A DNA stretch of 6,264 nucleotides from the NCBI GenBank assembly GCA_948857205.1, contig CAQPRV010000017.1, positions 1 to 6,264 on the forward strand, read 5' to 3'. Made by a program: the position numbers and the translations under genes. The notes beneath the pieces are model-generated. The model saw only the letters and a list, made by a program, of their open reading frames with translations, had not been told where the DNA came from and did not search any database. The DNA is from an uncultured Clostridia bacterium. GTDB taxonomy: Bacteria > Bacillota > Clostridia > TANB77 > CAG-508. Of this stretch, positions 1-5,864 are shown piece after piece (position 1 is the stretch's first letter; each line of letters starts with the position of its first letter).

Positions 1-200
1 CATAAAACAATACATTCCACATAGTAGTCCTAAAAGTCTTGTTACTGTTATTACTGACATTTTATATTCAACATAGCTTTGATTTCTTGTATCTGTTAAT
101 TTTTCTAACTTTTCTATTAATTGTGGAAAGTATTGTTTTATGATATTTACTACATCTAAAAATATATTTATTTCATTTTTCTTTTTTCTCTTCTGTTCAT
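1..200 (-). CDS. N-terminal part of an insertion-sequence transposase (ISNCY-like), off the left edge; frame disrupted near the start
   Basis: The minus strand is open in one frame from about position 231 to the window edge. From position 201 it reads DEQKRKKNEINIFLDVVNII, then KQYFPQLIEKLEKLTDTRNQ, then SYVEYKMSVITVTRLLGLLC. The pattern 'YFP-LI-L--L-D-RNQSY--Y' followed by a Leu-rich helix resembles the N-terminus of transposases often labelled ISNCY; this is recognition by eye. The catalytic region would lie beyond the window. The only ATG with a good Shine-Dalgarno (AAAGGAG at 214-208, ATG at 200-198) is in another frame: it encodes MNRREKRKMK and then stops, while the transposase frame is -1 relative to it. 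Either expression needs slippage on the A6G/A5 tract at about 177-191, or a non-AUG start is used, or this is a decayed copy. Confidence 0.55.
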
Positions 201-257
201 CAAAAAACTCCTTTGTGATAAAATATTTTTTATTTTATCACAAAAGAGCTTTTTGAT
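199..257 (-). repeat. 27-bp inverted repeat/hairpin covering the transposase ribosome binding site
   Basis: Arms 199-225 and 231-257 are inverted repeats separated by five T residues. The inner 14 pairs (212-225 with 231-244, core TTTGTGATAAAATA) are perfect. There are only two mismatches, 207/249 and 211/245. In plus-strand RNA these are A-C clashes, but in minus-strand RNA both become G-U wobbles, so the minus transcript can pair along all 27 positions. The 3' arm of that hairpin contains AAAGGAG and ends at the ATG, so it would hide the translation start of the transposase in transcripts entering from outside. Some insertion sequences use this kind of block; the function here is inferred. 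It could instead be part of an element end. Confidence 0.7.
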
Positions 258-324
258 AGTCAAATACTTTTCCTATTATTGCGAAAAATTTTTATTCCTC
301 ATAGCTGATTATTATGTAATTTTA

Positions 325-353
325 TTGATGTATAGTTTAATTTGTTATATAAT
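325..353 (+). promoter_or_regulatory. Sigma-A promoter for the HELGH protein gene
   Basis: TTGATG (325-330) and TATAAT (348-353) are 17 bp apart, a near-consensus vegetative promoter. The predicted start is near 359-361, which leaves a leader of only about 14 nt before the ATG at 374. That leader consists almost entirely of the Shine-Dalgarno AGGAGG (361-366). The rest of 259-324 shows no gene. Confidence 0.75.
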
Positions 354-373
354 AAAAATTAGGAGGAAAGAAA

Positions 374-1792
374 ATGATAGATAGAGATAAAATTTCTATA
401 TCAGTAAAAAAAGTAGTGGAAAAAAATAGATTAGAAAAAGCGTTTCTTCCAATTATTGAGGAATTTTTTTTTAGAGCTGCTGATCAATATAATTGGAATA
501 ATTATGATTTAGAAGTGGCAATATACAGATTTGAAAAAGTTTTTAATATTAAATTTAAAAATTTTGAGAAGAAATTAAATGAAGGTGACCATACTGATAT
601 TGATGGTGATAATATATCTATTTTTTTAAATATGGAATTTTTAATTGGTATTCTAAAATTCAAAAAGACTAAAATAAATGACTTTATTGAAACATTTATG
701 CATGAATTAGGACATGTAATACAGTCAAAATGGACTTATGGATATATATATAGAAAAAAAGAAGATAGTTTTCGCAGTGGCTTTTTTAAAGCATATATAA
801 AGAGTGAAGAAAATAGTAAAGACATTTTTTACGAAAAAGGAAGAATGGTAAATGAATATGCAGAAATAATAAATGCTTTTAGATTAAAAAATGGATATAT
901 TTCATCTAATAAGTATAAATATTATAAGCCAATTCAAAGTGCAGGAAAAATAATGCTAAGTTCATTAGGAATAAATGAAATGAAATTTTCTAATTTACAA
1001 CTAAAAGGAGAAGAAGCTGATGAAGAGTTTGTAAAAACTATATTAGGAAAAACAATGGACAGATTAACTGTAAGTTTATATATTCGAGGTTTTGAAGAAA
1101 CATTAGACCATATAGGGAGAATTTGTTTAGATAAAAGAAATCGTAGAAAAGATTTAATTTTATTAGTTGAAGATTTACAAAGTTTCTCTAATAGATTCTT
1201 TAAATATAGATTAGAAGGAATTAATTTGAAGGATAAAAGTTGTTTTACATATTTATCAAACATTATAATAGATAAAATAGAAAGAGACAAAGCATTAAAG
1301 GAAATGTTTTATGAATTTAATATAACTAATGATGAATTAAAAATTGATAAAGGTATAGATATATATGATAAATTGTTAGAACAAGGTCAGGATAAAGAGT
1401 TTTTGTCAGAACTAAAGGAGAAAGTAATTGAAGAACAATTAAAAATAAAGGAAGAAACTAGTAAACAAAATGAAAAGAAATATGATAATGAAGAATTAAT
1501 AGAAAAAATATATCAAAGTTTTCTTAGATATCCTACAAAAAATCTAAAAGTTAAACAGAAAGTAAGACTTTTTTTAGTAAAAAAAATTGGATGGATTAAA
1601 AGAACATACTTAAATAAGCCAGATAAATTGTTAATAGAAGGAATTAGTTATAAAGATGCTCATACAAACTTTGCATCTAAAGTTTCTAATTTAGAAGAAT
1701 ATAATAGTTTAATAGATAGGGAAGAAAGCAGATTAAGAGTAAGTAAAGATGAAATGGAAAATGGAAGTATTAATAGTGAAAGTTACAGATAA
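374..1792 (+). CDS. Uncharacterised 472-residue protein with a zinc-metalloprotease HELGH motif
   Basis: I do not recognise a named family. The clear landmark is ETFMHELGHVIQ, with H110-E111-L112-G113-H114 forming the HExxH zinc-binding and catalytic signature of zincins. A candidate third ligand lies in NEYAEIINA, at E161 or E164, a spacing typical of gluzincin-like enzymes. The HExxH helix follows a hydrophobic stretch (about 84-96) that could be the edge strand of the active-site cleft. The C-terminal half is highly charged and probably helical (about 330-385), with a basic patch near 395-420 and a polar tail. No signal peptide or membrane segment is evident, so a cytoplasmic location is likely. 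AGGAGG seven bases before the ATG, and its own promoter, support the start. The gene stands alone: it is separated from dxs by 126 bp containing another promoter. A peptidase role is inferred from the motif only; substrate and partners are unknown. Confidence 0.85.
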   Translation: MIDRDKISISVKKVVEKNRLEKAFLPIIEEFFFRAADQYNWNNYDLEVAIYRFEKVFNIKFKNFEKKLNEGDHTDIDGDNISIFLNMEFLIGILKFKKTKINDFIETFMHELGHVIQSKWTYGYIYRKKEDSFRSGFFKAYIKSEENSKDIFYEKGRMVNEYAEIINAFRLKNGYISSNKYKYYKPIQSAGKIMLSSLGINEMKFSNLQLKGEEADEEFVKTILGKTMDRLTVSLYIRGFEETLDHIGRICLDKRNRRKDLILLVEDLQSFSNRFFKYRLEGINLKDKSCFTYLSNIIIDKIERDKALKEMFYEFNITNDELKIDKGIDIYDKLLEQGQDKEFLSELKEKVIEEQLKIKEETSKQNEKKYDNEELIEKIYQSFLRYPTKNLKVKQKVRLFLVKKIGWIKRTYLNKPDKLLIEGISYKDAHTNFASKVSNLEEYNSLIDREESRLRVSKDEMENGSINSESYR

Positions 1793-1869
1793 AGTAAAAC
1801 TAAAAGAGAAAGTCTAGTATACAATAAATATAAGTTTACAGAAATAAGCTAGGAAAAGATCAAAAAAGG

Positions 1870-1878
1870 TGCTATAAT
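1870..1878 (+). promoter_or_regulatory. Extended -10 promoter for dxs
   Basis: TGCTATAAT is a TGn-extended perfect -10 hexamer (TATAAT at 1873-1878) about 40 bp before the dxs start. No good -35 hexamer is visible 17 bp upstream (TAGGAA), which fits promoters that rely on the TG extension. It gives dxs a transcript independent of the upstream gene. No clear terminator is visible between 1793 and 1870. Confidence 0.55.
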
Positions 1879-1918
1879 AAAATAACTAAAATATGAAATA
1901 GTATAAAAGGGTGATGAA

Positions 1919-3760
1919 ATGTTAGAAAATATAAATTCTCCAGAGGATGTAAAAAAATTAAATATAAAAGAAAAAAAGCTATTAGTAGAAGAAATAAGAA
2001 AATATATACTACAAATAGTATCTAAAAATGGAGGGCATTTAGCTTCTAATTTGGGTGTTGTTGAGCTTACAATAGCTTTACATAGTGTATTTAACTTGCC
2101 AGAAGACAAAATAGTATGGGATGTAGGACATCAAACATATACACATAAAATTATTACAGGAAGAAGAGAACAACTAAAAACATTAAGAAAATTAGATGGA
2201 ATAGCAGGATTTCCAAAAACAAAAGAATCTAAGACAGATTGTTTTAATACAGGACATAGTAGTACATCAATATCAGCAGCACTAGGAATGGCAAGAGCAA
2301 GAGATATAGAAGGTAAAAACAATTCAGTAATAGCAGTTATTGGAGACGGAGCTTTAACAGGAGGTATGGCAATAGAAGCCTTAGATGATGCTGGATGGAG
2401 TAAAACAAGTTTAACTGTAATATTAAATGATAATGAAATGAGTATATCAAAAAATATTGGCGGAATAAGTATGTTGCTTAGTAAATTGAGAACTAAAAGA
2501 ACCTATACGAAATCAAATATCTCAATAAAAAAGTTTATTAATAAAATTCCTATAATTGGGAAGCCAGTTGTAAAAATTATACAAAGAGTTAAAAGAGGAA
2601 TAAAGCAACTAATTATTCCAAAGATGTTTTTTGAAGATATAGGATTTAGGTATCTAGGACCAGTAGATGGACATGACCTTGAGGAATTAGAAAGAATGTT
2701 AAAAATTAGTAAGCAATTAGATGGACCAGTTTTAATACATATATTAACTAAAAAAGGGAAAGGCTATAAAATAGCCGAAGAAAACCCAGATAAATTTCAT
2801 GCAACAGGGCCTTTTGATATAGAAACAGGAAAATCAAAGAAAGAAAAAAAGAAAGATTATTCAAAAGTATTTGGAGAAAAATTAGTAGAACTTGCTAAAA
2901 GGAATGATAAAATTGTTGCAATAACAGCAGCAATGAAAGATGGAACAGGGCTTACAAAATTTCAAAAAGAATTTCCAAATAGATTTTTTGATGTAGGAAT
3001 TGCAGAGCAACATGCACTAGGATTGGCAGCTGGTATGGCAAAAGAAGGAGTTATTCCAGTAGTACCAATATATTCTTCTTTTTATCAAAGAGCATATGAT
3101 CAAGTGATACATGATATAGCAATTCAAAATCTACCAGTTATAATGTGTGTAGATAGAGCAGGAATAGTAGGAGCAGATGGAGAAACACATCAAGGAATAT
3201 TAGATATGGCATTTTTTAGATTGGTACCAAACTTAACAATTTTGGCTCCAAAAGATTTTATAGAATTAGAAGACATGTTAGAATATGCAGTAAATTTACA
3301 AAGACCAGTAGTAATAAGGTATCCACGTGGAGGAGAAGAAAAGGAAAAATTTGAAAAACATCAAAAAATAGAACAAGGAAAAGCTGAAATATTAAAAGAA
3401 GGAAATGATTTAACAATAATTGCAATAGGAAAAATGGTAGCAAAAGCCTTACAAATGGCAAAGCAAGAAGAAAAAAACAATATTACAGTAGAGGTAATAA
3501 ATGCAAGATTTTTAAAACCATTTGATAAGGAAACAATAAAGAAATCTATTAATAAGACAAAAAATGTTATAACTATAGAAGATGGTACAATAGTAAACGG
3601 ACTTGGTACTACTGTGAAAGAATTAATAATAGATGAAAAAATTCAAGATGTAAAAATAAAGTCCTATGCATATCCAGATGAATTTATTAAGCATGGAACA
3701 GTAGAAGAGTTAGAAGAAATATATATGAAGGATATTAAAGAAGATTTTATATACAATTAG
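1919..3760 (+). CDS. dxs: 1-deoxy-D-xylulose-5-phosphate synthase
   Basis: This thiamine-diphosphate enzyme condenses pyruvate with glyceraldehyde 3-phosphate to form DXP. DXP is the entry point of the MEP isoprenoid pathway and a precursor of thiamine and pyridoxal in many bacteria. At 613 residues it is full length (family about 600-640). Visible landmarks in order: GGHLASNLG with H40, WDVGHQTYTHKI (67-78), the TPP/Mg site GDGALTGGMA (142-151) with NDNEMSIS (170-177), GPVDGHD (247-253), KGKGY followed by H294 in DKFH, the catalytic glutamate E363 in DVGIAEQHA, and DRAGIVGADGETHQG (412-426). The C-terminal transketolase domain is complete. A linker at about 305-313 is lysine-rich. The start is supported by GGTGAT (1910-1915) just before the ATG. 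It is cytosolic, with ylmH 30 bp downstream, probably cotranscribed. Confidence 0.97.
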   Translation: MLENINSPEDVKKLNIKEKKLLVEEIRKYILQIVSKNGGHLASNLGVVELTIALHSVFNLPEDKIVWDVGHQTYTHKIITGRREQLKTLRKLDGIAGFPKTKESKTDCFNTGHSSTSISAALGMARARDIEGKNNSVIAVIGDGALTGGMAIEALDDAGWSKTSLTVILNDNEMSISKNIGGISMLLSKLRTKRTYTKSNISIKKFINKIPIIGKPVVKIIQRVKRGIKQLIIPKMFFEDIGFRYLGPVDGHDLEELERMLKISKQLDGPVLIHILTKKGKGYKIAEENPDKFHATGPFDIETGKSKKEKKKDYSKVFGEKLVELAKRNDKIVAITAAMKDGTGLTKFQKEFPNRFFDVGIAEQHALGLAAGMAKEGVIPVVPIYSSFYQRAYDQVIHDIAIQNLPVIMCVDRAGIVGADGETHQGILDMAFFRLVPNLTILAPKDFIELEDMLEYAVNLQRPVVIRYPRGGEEKEKFEKHQKIEQGKAEILKEGNDLTIIAIGKMVAKALQMAKQEEKNNITVEVINARFLKPFDKETIKKSINKTKNVITIEDGTIVNGLGTTVKELIIDEKIQDVKIKSYAYPDEFIKHGTVEELEEIYMKDIKEDFIYN

Positions 3761-3790
3761 ATTAATTAAAAAACTTAATGGAGGTTAAAA

Positions 3791-4594
3791 TTGAATAAAA
3801 TAGATATTTTAAAAGATTATAAAAAACAAGAAGATAAGATATGTTTAGCTCAAATATTAGATAAAATAGAAAGGTCAAAGCAAACAAACAAAATACAAAC
3901 TACAGATTTTTTAGATATGTATCAAGTAGCCTTAGTTGAAAATTTTTTAAGAAAAATAAAATATGATTTTTGTAAATTATATGGTGGGTATGAAGAAGCA
4001 GAGAGAAAAATAGCGATTATTTATCCTGAGAGTTATTCTGATAACATGCTACAAAAAAATTATGACAAGTTATTAAAAGTAGTAAGAGTAAAATTACCAG
4101 AAGAAGAAATAGGTAAATATTCTCATAGAAATTATTTAGGTGGAATAGTAAAATTAGGGCTAAAAAGAGAAAAAGTTGGAGATATTATAGTTTCAAAAGA
4201 AGGTGCAGATATTATAGTAGTAGAAGATTTATCTACAATTTTAAAAGAACAATTACCATCTTTAACTAGATTTGAAAATAGTAAAATAGATATTATTTCT
4301 TTAGAAAAACTACAAAAAAAAGAATTGACAGTTGAAGAAATAAAAATAATCGTTCCATCTTTAAGATTAGATAATATCGTTTCAGATTTAGCAAAAACTT
4401 CAAGAAGTAAGGCAGCACAAATTATTAATCAAGAAAGGGTCTTTGTAAATGGACAAAATGAAATTAAACTTTCTAAGCAATTAAAATTAAAAGATATTAT
4501 AACTATAAGAGGAAAAGGAAGATTTATTATTAAGGAATTTTGTGGTAATACAAGGAGTGGAAGGATAGTTGTATTAATAGAGAAATATATATAA
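3791..4594 (+). CDS. ylmH: YlmH-family S4-domain RNA-binding protein, TTG start
   Basis: The 267 residues match the YlmH family end to end. TDFLD (38-42), GGYEEAERK with IAIIYPE (65-80) and HRNYLGGIVKLGLKREKVGD (112-131) form the family core. An S4 RNA-binding domain follows at about 191-246 (LRLDNIVSDLAKTSRSKAAQ, then VFVNG). In Bacillus subtilis YlmH has been linked to ribosome-associated quality control and usually sits in the sepF-ylmG-ylmH-divIVA division cluster; here it follows dxs instead. The start is TTG, chosen because GGAGG (3780-3784) lies six bases before it and the N-terminus matches the family length. The 30-bp gap to dxs has no promoter, so the two genes are probably one operon. 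TlyA, another S4 protein that often follows dxs in Clostridia, is the alternative, but the GGYEEAERK and HRNYLG motifs favour YlmH. Confidence 0.88.
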   Translation: MNKIDILKDYKKQEDKICLAQILDKIERSKQTNKIQTTDFLDMYQVALVENFLRKIKYDFCKLYGGYEEAERKIAIIYPESYSDNMLQKNYDKLLKVVRVKLPEEEIGKYSHRNYLGGIVKLGLKREKVGDIIVSKEGADIIVVEDLSTILKEQLPSLTRFENSKIDIISLEKLQKKELTVEEIKIIVPSLRLDNIVSDLAKTSRSKAAQIINQERVFVNGQNEIKLSKQLKLKDIITIRGKGRFIIKEFCGNTRSGRIVVLIEKYI

Positions 4595-4678
4595 ATTTAA
4601 TTGCCTTAATTATATAATTTTATAGGATTTTAATTAAGAAGATAGCAGAAAAATGTCGAAAATTGCGATTAAATATTA

Positions 4679-4707
4679 TTGACATAAATAAAAGTTAATA
4701 GTATAAT
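4679..4707 (+). promoter_or_regulatory. Perfect-consensus sigma-A promoter (P1) upstream of the coiled-coil gene
   Basis: TTGACA (4679-4684), a 17-bp spacer and TATAAT (4702-4707) match both consensus hexamers exactly. The predicted start is near 4713-4715, right at the foot of the stem-loop 4712-4738. This leaves a leader of about 110 nt before the ATG at 4827. A TGTCGAA heptamer, matching the Spo0A-box core, sits at 4654-4660 upstream of the -35. Confidence 0.85.
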
Positions 4708-4711
4708 TTAA

Positions 4712-4738
4712 CTTACAATCAGAGGAATTGATTGTAAG
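4712..4738 (+). promoter_or_regulatory. Stem-loop at the predicted 5' end of the P1 transcript
   Basis: CTTACAATCA (4712-4721) pairs perfectly over 10 bp with TGATTGTAAG (4729-4738) around the loop GAGGAAT. It begins at the predicted transcription start of P1 and is followed by CTTTTAT, a T-run too short for a convincing terminator. It could be a 5'-end mRNA stabiliser, an attenuator, the binding site of a dimeric regulator, or a weak terminator for ylmH. The sequence does not choose between these. Confidence 0.55.
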
Positions 4739-4774
4739 CTTTTATATTCTTAGAAAGTTATTAATATTAGATAA

Positions 4775-4803
4775 TTACCAAAAGAATATAAATATACTAT
4801 AAT
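4775..4803 (+). promoter_or_regulatory. Possible second promoter (P2) close to the coiled-coil gene
   Basis: TTACCA (4775-4780, four of six consensus bases) and a perfect TATAAT (4798-4803) are 17 bp apart. The predicted start near 4810 would give a very short leader holding only AGGAGG (4814-4819). The -35 is weak and the region is AT-rich, so a chance match is possible. Confidence 0.4.
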
Positions 4804-4826
4804 ATTAAAAGAAAGGAGGAGATTAT

Positions 4827-5021
4827 ATGAACCAAGAACAAAAAGATGAGTTATTGATAGAAATGTCAAAGAAAATTTTATTTTTAGGAGAGAATACACA
4901 AGAAATATTAGAAAAACTAGATGTACAAGGAGAAAAAACTCAAGAAGTAATAGAAAGACTAGATACCCAAGAAGAAAAAATGCAAGAAGTAATAGGAAGA
5001 CTAGATACCCAAGAAGAAAAA
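4827..5021 (+). CDS. Small coiled-coil repeat protein, truncated at the composition junction
   Basis: The gene starts at an ATG seven bases after AGGAGG (4814-4819), so translation initiation is well supported. The first 23 residues (MNQEQKDELLIEMSKKILFL and on) lead into three 14-residue units: TQEILEKLDVQGEK, TQEVIERLDTQEEK and MQEVIGRLDTQEEK. Fourteen residues are two heptads. Ile, Leu and Met or Thr fall at alternating 3/4 spacing (I42, L45, E49, M52, I56, L59), as expected for a coiled coil with polar breaks. No membrane segment or enzyme motif is seen and I do not recognise the family. After K65 the frame enters the GC-rich piece and reads TPPVPCHR before a stop at 5046-5048; that tail is an artefact of the junction. 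The real 3' end is missing and may contain more repeats. Confidence 0.7.
4896..5021 (+). repeat. Three 42-nt tandem repeats inside the coiled-coil gene
   Basis: Units lie at 4896-4937, 4938-4979 and 4980-5021. The last two differ at only three of 42 bases and the first is more diverged. Each unit keeps the reading frame, so copy number can vary without breaking the protein. The array ends exactly where the base composition changes, so the true number of copies is not known from this window. Confidence 0.85.
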
Positions 5022-5023
5022 AC
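5017..5023. other. Junction of AT-rich and GC-rich DNA: probable assembly chimera or recombination breakpoint
   Basis: Within a few bases the sequence changes from AT-rich repeats (…CCAAGAAGAAAAA) to CGCCCCCTGTGCC. Both flanking genes are cut here: the coiled-coil gene loses its 3' end and the AAA+ ATPase loses its 5' half. No terminal repeat, integrase site or target duplication is visible at the join. A run of six A residues (5017-5022) fits both genes (…EEK on the left, KRPLCLAIDE on the right) and would act as microhomology. See the finding at the same place. Confidence 0.8.
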
Positions 5024-5460
5024 GCCCCCTGTGCCTTGCCATCGATGAATGCCAGTACCTCTCCCCGGCCATCCTGAATGACCTCAAGCTGATCATGAAC
5101 CACGGCTATGACTCCTTGAACTGCTTTTCCCTCATCCTCTGCGGGGAATCCTATTTTAACCGTACCCTTGCAAAGCCCGTAAACGAGGCGCTGCGCCAGC
5201 GGGTCGTTGTCCATTATGACTTTGGGGGCCTCTCAGACGAGGAAGTGGCCAGGTATGTCTCCCACAAGATACAGACGGCAGGCGGCAGCCTTTCCATCTT
5301 AAGCGAAGCGGCTTTGTCCGCCGTCCACGGGTATGCACAGGGCAATGCCCGCATGATCGACAACCTGATGACCGATGCCCTGATCATCGGTGCGCAGACA
5401 GAAAAACAGGTCATTGACCCGGAAACCATTCTGGCAGCTGTCAATAACCAGCAGCTTTGA
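5020..5460 (+). pseudogene. C-terminal half of an ExeA/TniB-like AAA+ ATPase of a transposon, 5' end missing
   Basis: The frame is open from the junction and reads KRPLCLAIDECQYLSPAILN at once, which is the Walker B strand (hhhhDE, DE at 5044-5049) of an ExeA-type AAA+ ATPase. Then come a sensor-1 strand (FSLILCGES), an arginine-containing ALRQRV segment, and the sensor-2 helix GNARMIDNL, before a TGA at 5458-5460. About 146 residues remain of a family usually near 270, so the Walker A P-loop and everything before it are absent. ATPases of this kind (ExeA, TniB, TnsC, MuB relatives) select the target and activate a DDE transposase; the transposase would lie to the left but is missing. The ATG at 5095 lies inside the domain and is not a genuine start. 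The GC-rich codons match the ku side, not the left piece. Confidence 0.85.
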
Positions 5461-5542
5461 AGCCGCGCATCCAACCATCTATGCGTTAAATGCCTGTTTT
5501 TTGAAGTGTTTCAGAACAGGGGACAATTCTTATAAAGAGCAG

Positions 5543-5583
5543 GAAAAGACCGCGTGCATCTGTGTATGCGGTTCTTTTCTTAC
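5543..5583 (+). terminator. Strong intrinsic terminator-like hairpin after the ATPase gene
   Basis: CCGCGTGCA (5550-5558) pairs with TGTATGCGG (5563-5571) around the loop TCTG, with two G-U wobbles. GAAAAGA (5543-5549) then pairs with TCTTTTC (5573-5579), leaving one bulged T. The GC-rich upper stem followed by TTCTTTTCTT is a good intrinsic terminator for the ATPase transcript. The A-rich foot means it might also work in the other direction. Confidence 0.75.
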
Positions 5584-5630
5584 CCGTTGTGTGTAAAAAT
5601 GGCACAATTTTTCAGGAACCGCTTTTTTCT

Positions 5631-5650
5631 GTCTGAAATATTTTTCAGAC
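5631..5650. repeat. Perfect 8-bp inverted repeat with 4-nt loop in the transposon end region
   Basis: GTCTGAAA (5631-5638) and TTTCAGAC (5643-5650) are exact inverted repeats around TATT. TTTCAGAC occurs again directly at 5653-5660. The surrounding 5461-5862 stretch has no credible gene. These short repeats could bind the transposase or fold as a second weak hairpin; the role is unknown. Confidence 0.5.
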
Positions 5651-5793
5651 AATTTCAGACCCTGCCTCCCGGCTGTCCCGCTTATCTGGTCCCATATGCT
5701 GTCAGCAGCCTTATTGTACACACAATTCAAGCCGGAAGATTTCGATTTGACTGCACAGTCTCCTTGACAGCAGTGTGCGGTCAGCGAAATGAA

Positions 5794-5864
5794 GGTGCCG
5801 TAATGGTGTTTATACTGTCGAAAATAAAATGCTTTTTTCGTCTACTATAAAGTGCCGCGTTACA
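5794..5864. repeat. Terminal and subterminal repeats at the transposon right end
   Basis: GGTGCCG (5794-5800) recurs as AGTGCCG (5851-5857) next to the terminal GCGTTACA. Between them, TTTATA..CGAAAA (5809-5824) is mirrored as TTTTCG..TATAAA (5835-5851), an interrupted inverted repeat about 10 bp apart. Repeated short motifs just inside the terminus are what Tn7/Tn5053-type transposases bind. The assignment is inferred from position and repetition only. The outer boundary at 5864 is set by the loss of Ku similarity. Confidence 0.5.

Larger units (their letters stand above)
5023..5864 (+). mobile_element. Right part of a TGT...ACA transposon carrying an ExeA-like ATPase
   Basis: The GC-rich piece holds a transposition-type AAA+ ATPase, then about 400 bp of non-coding DNA ending in GCGTTACA at 5864, where coding sequence for Ku begins on the opposite strand. 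Read inwards, the end starts TGTAACGCGGCAC. The terminal TGT is shared by Mu, Tn7, Tn5053/Tn402 and Tn552 relatives, whose gene sets include such an ATPase. The left end, transposase and 5' half of the ATPase are not in the window. The exact family is not determined. Confidence 0.65.

Noticed and set aside
934..1290. Minus-strand open frame opposite the HELGH protein
   Set aside because: It has Ser/Leu/Ile-rich antisense composition and no ribosome binding site, whereas the plus-strand gene has both a promoter and a Shine-Dalgarno.
4605..4638. CTTAATTA/TAATTAAG inverted repeat after ylmH as a terminator
   Set aside because: The 8-bp stem is entirely A-T apart from its outer pair, the loop is 18 nt, and no T-tract follows. 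A chance pairing is likely in such AT-rich DNA.
4896..5021. CRISPR array
   Set aside because: The repeats are contiguous, without spacers, and encode protein in frame.
4827..5048. Complete 73-residue protein ending in TPPVPCHR
   Set aside because: The last eight residues are read out of frame from the ATPase gene across the junction and do not belong to the coiled-coil protein.
4750..5214. Minus-strand open frame of 154 codons
   Set aside because: It crosses the junction, is antisense to the coiled-coil repeats and the ATPase, and gives low-complexity Leu/Phe runs. It is a shadow of the real genes.
5095..5460. Independent 121-residue gene starting at the ATG at 5095
   Set aside because: The same frame is open upstream to the junction and encodes the Walker B strand of the same domain, so this ATG is internal.
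5554..5850. Plus-strand open frame of 98 codons in the transposon end
   Set aside because: It starts inside the terminator hairpin, has no ribosome binding site or recognisable motif, and overlaps repeats. Not supported as a gene.
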